Assembly: GCA_021153325.1 (NCBI GenBank)
Contig: JAGKTQ010000034.1
Location: 1 to 22,106 of the forward strand
DNA from: Lachnospiraceae bacterium
Lineage (GTDB): Bacteria; Bacillota; Clostridia; Lachnospirales; Lachnospiraceae
DNA length: 22,106 bases
Direction of reading: 5' to 3'
The notes below the pieces were generated by a model, which made no database searches, was not told the DNA's origin, and saw only the letters and a list, made by a program, of their open reading frames with translations. The number at the start of each line of letters is the position of its first letter. Within the stretch, counting starts at the first letter, position 1. A program made the translations under genes and the position numbers. Of this stretch, positions 13,778 to 22,106 are shown in pieces.

Positions 13778-16700
13778 TTATGCGCCAGGAGGCTTTCCCT
13801 CCTTTCTGCGTTTATTGCTTATATACATAATACCTGCAGTCATACACATCGTGATTCCGACTGCCATGACTGGAATAGAACTTGTTCCACCAGTCTTAGG
13901 TAATACGATATTCTGTTGGTTTACCACATTCAAGGTAAGTGTCGGCGTAACTGGCGCCGTTCCGTTAACTACGAGTGTCATGCTTTTTGCATCCGCTTCT
14001 GCTTCGCTCTTCATACGGTAAGTGTAAGTCTCTTCTTTTCTGTTGATCACGATGATAACTGGTTCAATCAATAAGGAATATCCATCTGCAGCCAGTACTT
14101 CTGTTAATTCATAAGTACCATTTTCCAGATCCGCAAAGGTTGCTACCCCGTCATCACCGGTCGTCTGTTCTACTGCTTTTGTAGCATCAAACGCATCGCT
14201 CTCCTCATCGTATGGCAAAAGCTTATATTTTACACCTGATAAAACAGTACCATTTGTGGATTTTTTCAAAATTTTCAAATCTATCTCTTCTAACAGAACG
14301 TTCGTAATTTCGGTCTCAAAATTACCTGTATCGTCTGCCACCGGATCACTGCTATCACTCTCTGTACCCTCATTCGGATCGTTCGGATCTTTGTACTGTA
14401 CTCCATAGTCAATATCATCCAGTGTGATCACTTTACCGTTTTCTATTACGGTATAAGTTCCATCTTCTTTCAATTCCAACTCTACGAAGCGGTAAACCCA
14501 GTTGAGGAAATCGTTGGTCGCATCGCCATCTGCATTCGGGTAATCGTATACTTTGTCCAGACCGGAAACGGTATAGCTCCAAACAGATCCATCATCACTT
14601 AACTCCGGTTCGATCGTAATCTTTTCATACCCATCGACTACCGCATACTTACTGTCATCCTCACCTGCCAGCTTTCTCTGCAGCTGTACAGTAATGGAAT
14701 CCGGCAGATTGCTAGTGATCTCCGTCTGATTTTCTTCATCTAACCATTTCTTTGTCATAGAAGCGGAAATTTTCGGTTCGTTCGTATTGGTAAAGGTTAC
14801 AATAGATATTTTTGAATCATCTGTCTTTTCCAACACCACACCTTTTACTACATTTCCTTCCTCCACGATCATGGAATACGGATCGGAGATTTCAACCTTA
14901 TCCAGATAAGAACCATCCTCTGGCGGAATTTCTTCTACCGTAAAGTAGGTTCCTACCGGGATACCATCGATGGTGATACTTTCTCCGGCTTTTACTTCTA
15001 CGATCTGTTCAATTTCCGCACTCTCCAATGCAACACCACCGACATTAGAGTAGGTTATCTTGAACTTATAAGTACCCAGATTGTCATTATCGTATTTCTT
15101 TTTCTTTACGATCTGTATGCTTCCTACGTTGATCTTATTCGTATATACAACCTTTAATTTTGTTGTGATAGAAGCATCATCCGGGTATGCATAGGAACGG
15201 AATACAATGGTATTATCCGAAGCATTTTTCGTCGATGGTTTTGTACCATCATAGCTATTTCCACTCTCAACGGTTATACCATCTTCGTCGGTACCTCTTA
15301 TGATGGCTTCCGTTCTACCATCCTCGATCTTTGTTCCCTCCACATTTTCCAGAGTCGTGATCGAATCACTGGTTGTCAATACCCCTTGCGTCGATTTTAC
15401 GATCTCTGTGACAGGCTGTCCATTTTCATACATGGTCCACGTCGTATCAAACAGTGGGTTGGATGTCTCTTCCAGATAAATGTAACTGCCTCGCCGGAAC
15501 TGATCTTTAAAGACAACCGTTTCTCCGTCCTGCAAATAAAAATGTCCTTCTTCATCAACTAATCGGATCTCATCCGTTTTGGATGAGGTGTAGCTTGCAT
15601 TTTCTGCTTCTTTTAGTACTCCCGTCGCTGCAGAACCATAATCCGGAATGGTATACTGCTTCCTAACAAATCCGACGGTTTCTTCGGCTTGTCCTACCGG
15701 TTTGAAAATAAAATCATCTAAATAGAAGTTTCGCGGATAGTTGTAACCGAACTTGATCGCTACTACCTTATCATTAAAACCAGCCTGCTCTGCTAAAGTA
15801 CTCAGGTCAATTTTAACCGTTGTCCATTTTTTCGATGCATTATCTACAGTACCGTAACTTTTACCGGACAAGTAGTCGGTTATATTTCCCTTTATATTTC
15901 CTTCGGTATCTATCAATTGCAGATACATATAGGAAAGAGACGGGGTATCTGTATAATCATAATAATACTTAAATTCCAAATAACTCATTTTGGAAATGTC
16001 TACATACGCAGTTCCATTTTCTACGGTAACACCGTCGTTGTCTGCGTCAGCGTAAATCGTACCATAACGCTTCGAACGATAGGAACCGGTCGTATCATTC
16101 TGGTATGCATACCAATGTACCACATCGGTCTTTGTCACACTATTCTTATCGGTAATACTTGATGTATACGCGAATATGTTGCTACCCACATTCTGAACCG
16201 TACCATCAAAGGAATCATTGAATACAACTTTGGAAAGCGTATCGCTTCCTACGGCTTCTACGGTACCATAATGTGTTGCCTGATTCTTAATCGTATATTC
16301 AAACACTGACACGCCTTCAAAGAGATCTGTAAACAGATCATTTACATCAGTCAAGTCTACCTGTTTTTCAACTTCAAACTGGTTCTCATCCGGGAAGTTG
16401 AAGCTGATAGACATATTGGATTCCCACATACCTCGTTCCATATAATACATAGTCAAAGTATGTTCGGTCTTTGTTGTTTCTTCCAATGTATGATAACTTA
16501 CAACGTCAGTACCTGACGTGGAAGAACCGGCACTTTCCTTTACGTGGCTTACTTTTGATGTGATCTGTCTGCCGTTCGTTGCATCCCTATCATCATCCGT
16601 GAATTTAATTTCAGCAGTTACAACACCGTGGGAACCACCTACGTCCAATACTAACTGGTCATCGATAAATACCCACACATCATCGTCACCGGAGAATTCA

Positions 16701-19700
16701 AAGGTGATAGGAACCGGATTACCATTTTTATCCTCTACTGTTCCATCTGCCGTCAAACGGAACTGGAACTCTAACTTCGTACCAAAACCATAATTATAAG
16801 TACTGGCTACCGCTGCTGTACTGGTTTCATTAAAGGGGAAGAAACCATATGTATATGTAGTACCGGTAGTTGAACTGGTACTATTTACATTTTTGGACCA
16901 TCCCTGATTACCTACATCCTCAAGGAAATATCCTGCAGTGGAATCATATCGCATTGCCAACGTCGTATCTTTACTGTTAAAGGTCCAATAGTTAACACCA
17001 TTGTTATCTCTATCTATTGATTCAAATGGGAACGATACGTTTTCGAAAACTTCACCGAGTACCGCATTTTTACTATTATTTCCTGTGAGGAAATCCGCAT
17101 CAAAATGAGGCGATTTAAAAGTTCCACCACTTTCACTTGCCATCATCAGGTTGTCATTTGCCATCTCATCAGAAACCAGTCCCTGTGCTGCATAAGCATA
17201 GTAACCATTTCCATTATTCGCATCTCCACTTACATCCAGCGTTGAGTTGTTGGTAGAAAAGAATCTGCCATAGTTTGGTGAAGAGGTGCTGTAACCATAC
17301 AGATTTAATGTACCGGCTACATCTGCAAATCTCGTTTTCCAGTTGGAATAGGACGGTTGGAAATGTCCTGTATAAATAGGGATGGACGCGTTATTCTCTT
17401 CATAATAATCACTAAGTGCCTGGTCAAACTGCCTGAATGTTACCCAGTTACGCTGCGATCCACCAGTGGAAGTACCGTAACTATCTCGATTATAACCATT
17501 TAATTCATAGTCTGAATAATAATCATAGAAAGTGGTATCAACATACAGCACCTTCGGATCTCTTGTAAATGTGGATGACTTAATGTCTACTACATCTTTT
17601 GTATCGGTAGACGTGCTTTTTCCTTTTTCTGCATCTCGAATGGAATAAACCTCATCCCAATATCCGCCTCTTCCGCCTGTTCCATTGGAATATGCCGATG
17701 AATCACCACCATCTGCATAGAAGCAAGGATTATTTAACGTCGTGTCGATCGTTAATTTTGCGGTAGAGTTACCATAACCTCCAAGGTTATTTATGCTAGA
17801 CATATCATAGTTGGAAAATACGATCGTATCATAACCTTCATCCAGATCTACTTTATAGAGATCGCTCCATGTATGACCATCCACGGTTCTGGAAGTTACT
17901 TTTTCCATATCACCTTCTGCGTCAGTCTTTCCACTTCCGGTTGCATAATACCGGATCGTTCCTGTTCCACCGCCAGATGGTATACCAGAAGAAACTACCC
18001 CATCACTTGCATAAGATAACTTGGAATAAGTAGCATCAAAGTATATTGTTACTGATTTTTTGTATACGTCTGTAACGCTTGCAACATCAGCATCTATCGT
18101 AACCGCATTTACTGTCAGATCACTCCAGAAGAAATGATATTTCGTTCCATCCTTTGCTATAAAGGTAAGAATCGTCTGCTGTGTAGCAGTTGTATCACTT
18201 GGGAATGTATAACTTAATGTTCTGCTATCGTTTGCATCTGCTGATAAAGTGATCGGATCTCCATCCCCGATCTGAATCTGTCCGCCATCATCTACTGAGA
18301 AAAACAATTTATCAAAATAAATGGTCTTACTTGGCTTACTTGCAAGAGAAGTTGTACCTGTAGATTTTGCTCCCCATCCGCTGATCAAGGTTGTGGTTGA
18401 ACCACTTACTTTTTCAGTAGCACCATAGTAGAACGTATTTTTTGTAGTCTCATTGTAAAGGAATTTCTCCGTTCCACTTGACGAATTATTGAAGAAATTA
18501 TACGTGTCACCTAAAGGATTATCATTTTCATCATAGAAGGTAACGGTTGTATATGGAATTTCTTCGTCATCGTCTGTTGTTTCATCCGCCGGTATTACAT
18601 ACGCGCCGGTTGTTTCATTCTTCGTTACTTCTGCTTCTGTTCCATTCTCATTCGTAAATACTGCTGTCACATCACCTAATATAGTGGAAGTCATGTCATA
18701 GAAATACATAGACTCTCCCGCCTTCGATAACGGACCAAGGTCACCTAAATATGCGACCTTCTTTTTACCAGTACCTGACTCATAGTCACTGCCAATTGCA
18801 AAGCATGGATACAATCCATCTGTGCCCACACCGATATCTGTAAAGTATACATTTACTGTCTGTGGCGCATAATTATTGCCATTTGGAAAGCGGCTTTGTG
18901 ACACGAAGATAACACCTGTACAGCCTTCCGAAACTGGATATTCCCATAACGTTCCAGTAGAGCCATCTCTTACTCTTTCTGATTTTGTCATCTTTACCGG
19001 CCTGGAAGCACCACTTACACCGCCGAGTTCATAAATGTACATCGTAGTACTTGTTGTCCAACCATTACCGCTGTCATTGTTATTATAGGTATCGAAATAA
19101 ACGGTTCTTGTGGAAGAACTGCTTGCACCTAAGAGTGCTACATCCGCCTCTATCGTACTCTTTGTTGCATCTTCACCCAAATCAGTCAATTCTCCATCTA
19201 CGCTGACGGAATCTGTTGTGACTGTTCCAACGGTCACCTCGCTTGTATTTTCTGTTCCAAGCCATTCCATTGTATAAACGCCAAAAACAACCGATAGATT
19301 GTCCGTACTAATGCGCGCTCCGTCTATCGGTTGCATCATACCCTCTTCTGTTGCAGGAACTGTTTCTTTTTCCTGTTGTGTCTCTTCCGGCTGTATATCC
19401 GAAGTTCCTTCCGTCTCTTCGGCAGTATCTGCTTCTGTTTGAGTCTCTGTTGTTTCCGATGTCTCATCAGAACTTTCCGTCATCGTCTCGACCGGTTCAG
19501 TCACTGTTGTCTCTTCCGAGGTTTCCTCTGTTGTCTCTTCCGGAATTTCCGAAATTTCCGTTTCTGTTTCGGTTTCCGTTTCTTCTGTTGTCTCTTCTGT
19601 GCGTGCCAGATTCATCTTATAGCAAGGCTCTGCATACAAAAGCCAATCAATTGCAATAATCTCTGACTGTACTTCTGCATCAAAAGAATCACCAAAAATG

Positions 19701-20698
19701 AACTGGACATATTCGTATGGCTTATCCAAAGTGTACTCATAAAAATCCTCACCCTTGTTGGAAGCAAGCATCTTTACCGGAGTCTCACTGAGCTTGTCGC
19801 CATCTTCATTATATGCATATACATAAACACCATTCTCTACAAAAGCCTTGTCTTCTTTTACTTCGGATGCATCAAAGTACACCACGCAGTTCAAGTTTCT
19901 CCATAAGCCCTTAGATTCTTTCCCATTCACCCTGTCAAGCAGGAAACATGGTGAATCATATCCCCATTCTGTATAGACTGGAGATGTAGCAGTGTCATAA
20001 TTCCAACTATCGTATCCATTCATGAAAGCTATATACTTATACGGCTTGTCAAAGCTATATTCATAAATGTCTTCACCCTTATCGGATTTCTTCATAGCGA
20101 CCGGCGCACTGCTATAGCTTTCTGTTTCGGAATCATAAGCATATACACCTACACCTTTTTCCAAAAAGGCATCTGCACCTTCTGCATCATTCAGATCAAA
20201 ATAAACGGTATAAAGTCCATAAAAAGCACCGCCGTCTGTAAGCTTGTCACTATTCAACTGAAAACATGGTGCTCCAAGTGTCCAGTCAATGGAAAGCCAT
20301 TCCGTCTGCTCGGCTGCATTAAGATCTGCTCCTTGTGTGAACATGATATAAGGATAATTCTTATCAAGTTCCAGCGAATAGAGATGTTCTTTTTGCTCCA
20401 CCTTTTCCATGAGAACCGGCTCATCGAAACCGGTCCGCCCTGCTGAATCTGAAACATATGCTCCGATGCCACTCTCAAGAAGTTCTGCGTCTGCTCCTAC
20501 CATCGAGGTATCAACATAAATGGTATACGTCTCGCCATCCTTCTCTTCTGCTTTTACGGTAAAATTCAGTCCATATTGATAAAAGGCTTGCAAAATAACA
20601 ATAAATGCTAAAACAAATGCTAAAAATCGCTTAAAATATCTTCTGTTTTCTTTCTTCATCATCATTAGAAATTTTTTGCGCACTCTAAACCTTCTCAT
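13778..20698 (-). CDS. Giant tip adhesin, LPKTG-anchored, multi-domain
   Basis: This 2306-residue surface protein is the first gene of the pilus operon and probably the tip subunit. It has a signal/anchor region (about 20-50), then three related repeats (about 58-160, 163-268, 270-363) with a 'YFD...YAY...PCF' pattern recalling starch-binding CBM26 modules. A Glu/Thr-rich linker (367-452) follows, then more related modules (531-650, 791-862, 883-1015). A fibro-slime/PA14-like domain (1280-1440) contains 'FSGDDDVWVFIDDQLVLDVGG'-type residues. A pilin-type domain (about 1441-1855) appears interrupted by a jelly-roll-like segment (1487-1668). Three Cna-B-like domains (about 1858-2260) precede LPKTG (2266-2270), a membrane segment and KRRKEGK. 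ATG 20698 has only a weak ribosome binding site; GTG at residue 6, six bases after AGAAGG, is an alternative. Carbohydrate or host binding is inferred. Confidence 0.9.
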   Translation of the reverse strand: MRRFRVRKKFLMMMKKENRRYFKRFLAFVLAFIVILQAFYQYGLNFTVKAEEKDGETYTIYVDTSMVGADAELLESGIGAYVSDSAGRTGFDEPVLMEKVEQKEHLYSLELDKNYPYIMFTQGADLNAAEQTEWLSIDWTLGAPCFQLNSDKLTDGGAFYGLYTVYFDLNDAEGADAFLEKGVGVYAYDSETESYSSAPVAMKKSDKGEDIYEYSFDKPYKYIAFMNGYDSWNYDTATSPVYTEWGYDSPCFLLDRVNGKESKGLWRNLNCVVYFDASEVKEDKAFVENGVYVYAYNEDGDKLSETPVKMLASNKGEDFYEYTLDKPYEYVQFIFGDSFDAEVQSEIIAIDWLLYAEPCYKMNLARTEETTEETETETETEISEIPEETTEETSEETTVTEPVETMTESSDETSETTETQTEADTAEETEGTSDIQPEETQQEKETVPATEEGMMQPIDGARISTDNLSVVFGVYTMEWLGTENTSEVTVGTVTTDSVSVDGELTDLGEDATKSTIEADVALLGASSSSTRTVYFDTYNNNDSGNGWTTSTTMYIYELGGVSGASRPVKMTKSERVRDGSTGTLWEYPVSEGCTGVIFVSQSRFPNGNNYAPQTVNVYFTDIGVGTDGLYPCFAIGSDYESGTGKKKVAYLGDLGPLSKAGESMYFYDMTSTILGDVTAVFTNENGTEAEVTKNETTGAYVIPADETTDDDEEIPYTTVTFYDENDNPLGDTYNFFNNSSSGTEKFLYNETTKNTFYYGATEKVSGSTTTLISGWGAKSTGTTSLASKPSKTIYFDKLFFSVDDGGQIQIGDGDPITLSADANDSRTLSYTFPSDTTATQQTILTFIAKDGTKYHFFWSDLTVNAVTIDADVASVTDVYKKSVTIYFDATYSKLSYASDGVVSSGIPSGGGTGTIRYYATGSGKTDAEGDMEKVTSRTVDGHTWSDLYKVDLDEGYDTIVFSNYDMSSINNLGGYGNSTAKLTIDTTLNNPCFYADGGDSSAYSNGTGGRGGYWDEVYSIRDAEKGKSTSTDTKDVVDIKSSTFTRDPKVLYVDTTFYDYYSDYELNGYNRDSYGTSTGGSQRNWVTFRQFDQALSDYYEENNASIPIYTGHFQPSYSNWKTRFADVAGTLNLYGYSTSSPNYGRFFSTNNSTLDVSGDANNGNGYYAYAAQGLVSDEMANDNLMMASESGGTFKSPHFDADFLTGNNSKNAVLGEVFENVSFPFESIDRDNNGVNYWTFNSKDTTLAMRYDSTAGYFLEDVGNQGWSKNVNSTSSTTGTTYTYGFFPFNETSTAAVASTYNYGFGTKLEFQFRLTADGTVEDKNGNPVPITFEFSGDDDVWVFIDDQLVLDVGGSHGVVTAEIKFTDDDRDATNGRQITSKVSHVKESAGSSTSGTDVVSYHTLEETTKTEHTLTMYYMERGMWESNMSISFNFPDENQFEVEKQVDLTDVNDLFTDLFEGVSVFEYTIKNQATHYGTVEAVGSDTLSKVVFNDSFDGTVQNVGSNIFAYTSSITDKNSVTKTDVVHWYAYQNDTTGSYRSKRYGTIYADADNDGVTVENGTAYVDISKMSYLEFKYYYDYTDTPSLSYMYLQLIDTEGNIKGNITDYLSGKSYGTVDNASKKWTTVKIDLSTLAEQAGFNDKVVAIKFGYNYPRNFYLDDFIFKPVGQAEETVGFVRKQYTIPDYGSAATGVLKEAENASYTSSKTDEIRLVDEEGHFYLQDGETVVFKDQFRRGSYIYLEETSNPLFDTTWTMYENGQPVTEIVKSTQGVLTTSDSITTLENVEGTKIEDGRTEAIIRGTDEDGITVESGNSYDGTKPSTKNASDNTIVFRSYAYPDDASITTKLKVVYTNKINVGSIQIVKKKKYDNDNLGTYKFKITYSNVGGVALESAEIEQIVEVKAGESITIDGIPVGTYFTVEEIPPEDGSYLDKVEISDPYSMIVEEGNVVKGVVLEKTDDSKISIVTFTNTNEPKISASMTKKWLDEENQTEITSNLPDSITVQLQRKLAGEDDSKYAVVDGYEKITIEPELSDDGSVWSYTVSGLDKVYDYPNADGDATNDFLNWVYRFVELELKEDGTYTVIENGKVITLDDIDYGVQYKDPNDPNEGTESDSSDPVADDTGNFETEITNVLLEEIDLKILKKSTNGTVLSGVKYKLLPYDEESDAFDATKAVEQTTGDDGVATFADLENGTYELTEVLAADGYSLLIEPVIIVINRKEETYTYRMKSEAEADAKSMTLVVNGTAPVTPTLTLNVVNQQNIVLPKTGGTSSIPVMAVGITMCMTAGIMYISNKRRKEGKPPGA
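19343..19600 (-). repeat. Glu/Thr-rich low-complexity coding repeat
   Basis: About 86 residues (367-452) of the adhesin consist almost only of Glu, Thr and Ser with short irregular ET and TEE units. It separates the three N-terminal repeats from the rest and probably forms an extended, flexible spacer. Length variation between strains is plausible. Confidence 0.8.
19610..20527 (-). repeat. Three tandem ~100-residue domain repeats in the adhesin
   Basis: Three consecutive units each begin with a 'YVD/YFD' strand, continue with 'G(V/I)..Y(A/V)..', then 'Y.LDK.Y.Y..F', and end near 'W......PC(F/Y)'. Conservation is clear at protein level but diverged at DNA level, so this is old domain duplication, not a recent tandem repeat. 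The pattern resembles starch-binding modules of family 26; this is a resemblance, not a proven match. Confidence 0.75.
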
Positions 20699-20765
20699 CT
20701 TACTTGTAAATCATAATATATCAAAAAAATCGCTAATATTTTTTTATTTTCCATATTTTTACATC

Positions 20766-20805
20766 AAGATAATTTTATCTTTTTCTCATTCCCATAGTGG
20801 GAGAG
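20766..20805 (-). other. Two stem-loops in the pilus operon leader
   Basis: Just after the predicted transcription start lie TCCCA-loop-TGGGA (20790-20802, extended by CTC/GAG with a bulge) and a perfect AAGATAA/TTATCTT palindrome (20766-20781). Neither is followed by a T run. They may stabilise the 5' end of the very long transcript. I could not match the leader to a known riboswitch. Confidence 0.45.
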
Positions 20806-20822
20806 ATTACTTTCTTTTAAGG

Positions 20823-20851
20823 ATTATCTAATATATTGTTAACTATGTCAA
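20823..20851 (-). promoter_or_regulatory. Promoter of the pilus operon
   Basis: On the minus strand a perfect -35 box TTGACA (20846-20851) is followed after 17 bases by GATAAT (20823-20828). The predicted start near 20816 leaves a leader of about 118 bases before the adhesin ATG. It is the only strong promoter I see for the eight-gene operon. The surrounding 250 bases are very AT-rich and hold no gene. Confidence 0.8.
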
Positions 20852-20931
20852 CCACTTTTTTGCATTTTCTTAACAATTTAATTAATTTTTAAGATATACA
20901 TTTTTTGCCAGTCACCCGTTGGATTTCTGCC

Positions 20932-20958
20932 AAAAAAAGAGGGCATATCTCAGCCCTC
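20932..20958 (-). terminator. Terminator overlapping the Rpn gene stop codon
   Basis: GAGGGC pairs with GCCCTC around an eight-base loop that contains the TGA stop codon (20950-20952), followed on the minus strand by seven T's. It separates the nuclease gene from the pilus promoter about 80 bases further on. Confidence 0.85.
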
Positions 20959-21828
20959 TTCTTTCCAATAAAATTCCACCTTTGCTGCCGCTATGTCCTT
21001 GTCCAAACTACACCGCTCTACTACCTCATCCACAGCGTCCTCTTTTTTACCACCATACTTTTGACATAAAGAAATAATGGCTTTGACTTTATCTTCTTTC
21101 TCTTCCTCTCTGCCAATCTCTCTCTCATCTGCCCGTATCAGCTTCCATTCTCTCTCCTTGTCATACTCGTATATACTCATTTTGAAGACCTCCGCTTTCT
21201 GCTTCATCAAAAACTCCCGCAACACGTTATCCCGTATGCATTCCTCTATCGCGCGCTCCACCGCTTCTTCAAATAGCATCTTCTTTGCATATGTCCTTAC
21301 TTTGTCTACATAGATCATATATTCCTTTAATGCCGGACACTTCTCTTTCAGGGTTTCGTTCATGCCAGGATTGATATTTAAGATCTGCACCTTTAATTCC
21401 AGCTCCGCCTCTTCTGTTTTTACCGCAAAGGCATCCGACAGCTTTAACTCCACTTTCTCCGGCATTTCCTCTGTTCCATTGTAAAAAACTACAAAATGTG
21501 GATTTGGCAATGTAATCCTTTTGGAGCTGTACAGGGATTTATTTTTTACAAATTCCTGTAATAAATCTGCCACATAAAACAGGTCTCTAAGCGGCATGTT
21601 CGGCGTATATGTGGACTGGTGTTCATACAGATGCATCTGATCCATGATCAAAAAGGACAAATCATTTTTCATTCCCATATAGATGGCATTTTCTAACGTA
21701 TTGAACTCCAGCATAGCCGCATCCGTATATGCGGTTCCATTCAGACTGTTGTATAGGGACAATGCCTTGTCCGGCTCCTTGAAAAGCATCCGGTATACAG
21801 TGTCTTTGTACTTCTTTTGTGTATTCAT
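20950..21828 (-). CDS. Rpn-family recombination-promoting nuclease / putative transposase (PD-(D/E)XK)
   Basis: This 292-residue protein belongs to the Rpn (COG5464, PDDEXK_2-type) family, DNA endonucleases related to transposases and linked to recombination. The core fits the family: Asp56 ('KNDLSFL') and 'YEHQST' with Glu69 and Gln71 in the E-x-Q form of the motif, then 'PHFVVFYNGTEEMPE' and 'LNINPGMNETL', both usual in Lachnospiraceae members. The C-terminal half is helical and charged. The open frame reaches GTG 21849, but I chose ATG 21828 because AAAGGAGG lies eight bases before it. The gene stands alone with its own terminator. It looks intact. Such genes occur in many copies per genome and often mark rearranged regions. 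It belongs to a different subtype from the remnant at the other end of the window, judged by the unlike C-terminus. Confidence 0.88.
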   Translation of the reverse strand: MNTQKKYKDTVYRMLFKEPDKALSLYNSLNGTAYTDAAMLEFNTLENAIYMGMKNDLSFLIMDQMHLYEHQSTYTPNMPLRDLFYVADLLQEFVKNKSLYSSKRITLPNPHFVVFYNGTEEMPEKVELKLSDAFAVKTEEAELELKVQILNINPGMNETLKEKCPALKEYMIYVDKVRTYAKKMLFEEAVERAIEECIRDNVLREFLMKQKAEVFKMSIYEYDKEREWKLIRADEREIGREEEKEDKVKAIISLCQKYGGKKEDAVDEVVERCSLDKDIAAAKVEFYWKEEG

Positions 21829-22106
21829 GTGTTTTCCTCCTTTTACCACAGGAGAAAAACTGCTTGGTTCATCCCTTATATGTTTTTACCACAAAAACAC
21901 CTGCATTTTGTTTTCTTTCTCCTGCTTTTAAATTGTAATATTGTGAATTGTAAAAGCATGGATTTCAGAAAACTTCTGTTTTCATTTAAGAAACAGTTAC
22001 CTAAGTAGCTGCATGAAAAAATAAGAAACAAATCAGCTCTTTTTAAGCTGTTTGCATTAGATAAGAATATTTGAAATATATGCTTTGAACAGATTTTAGC
22101 ATAGCC
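21829..22106. other. AT-rich upstream region without a recognised gene
   Basis: This 278-base stretch holds the ribosome binding site of the Rpn gene (21835-21842). A weak stem, CAGCT/AGCTG (22034-22050), is followed on the minus strand by a broken T-rich run and may end an upstream gene outside the window. I find no convincing promoter boxes, RNA gene or open frame here. Confidence 0.5.

Noticed and set aside
19331..19666. Plus-strand Cys/Phe/Arg-rich open frames opposite the adhesin linker
   Set aside because: They arise from the Glu/Thr-rich repeat read backwards and resemble no protein.
19610..20527. CRISPR array or recent DNA tandem repeat in the adhesin
   Set aside because: The repetition is at protein level with diverged DNA and no regular spacers.
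20699..20816. Cyclic di-GMP riboswitch in the pilus leader
   Set aside because: The leader is short and AT-rich, and I could not find the conserved core bases or tetraloop receptor of either known class.

Overview
The window looks like a chromosomal segment of a low-to-moderate GC Gram-positive gut anaerobe, most likely a Lachnospiraceae member (Clostridia). This placement is inferred from the GroEL/GroES sequences under a CIRCE operator, the sortase and pilin types, and the Rpn-type nuclease genes. No species is claimed. Every gene I can support lies on the minus strand, so transcription runs from high to low coordinates. No stretch longer than 300 bases lacks a gene.

Layout in the direction of transcription: (1) 22106-20932 holds an upstream region and an intact Rpn/PD-(D/E)XK nuclease gene, closed by a terminator that overlaps its stop codon. 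(2) 20851-3995 is one tightly packed operon for a sortase-assembled pilus. A good sigma-A type promoter and a leader of about 118 nt precede a 2306-residue tip adhesin (LPKTG), a 713-residue backbone pilin (LPTTG), a class C sortase, a MoxR AAA+ ATPase, a DUF58 protein, an 821-residue TgpA-like transglutaminase-fold membrane protein, a second class C sortase, and a basal pilin (LPQTG) fused in frame to a third sortase. (3) 3958-2905 is a separately promoted gene for a degenerate GGDEF protein, with its own terminator. (4) 2785-601 is the groES-groEL operon with a perfect CIRCE operator and a strong terminator. (5) 633-100 is the C-terminal remnant of a second Rpn-family gene.

How the genes fit together (inference from family knowledge): the backbone pilin would be polymerised through its pilin-motif lysine by a class C sortase. 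The giant adhesin, with carbohydrate-binding-like repeats, would sit at the tip. The LPQTG pilin would be the base or anchor. The MoxR-DUF58-transglutaminase trio normally forms its own module. Here it lies between the two sortase genes with overlaps or gaps of a few bases, so it is probably co-expressed with the pilus and may help assemble it.

The most striking observation is a run of ten A's in the coding strand exactly where the basal pilin's sorting signal ends and the sortase's own membrane anchor begins. Loss or gain of one A would end the pilin as a textbook LPxTG sorting signal. In the one-base-shorter frame the stop overlaps an ATG (TAATG) that could start a stand-alone sortase. The locus could therefore switch between a fused and a split form. 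A second oddity is that the transglutaminase domain has alanine where the catalytic cysteine should be.
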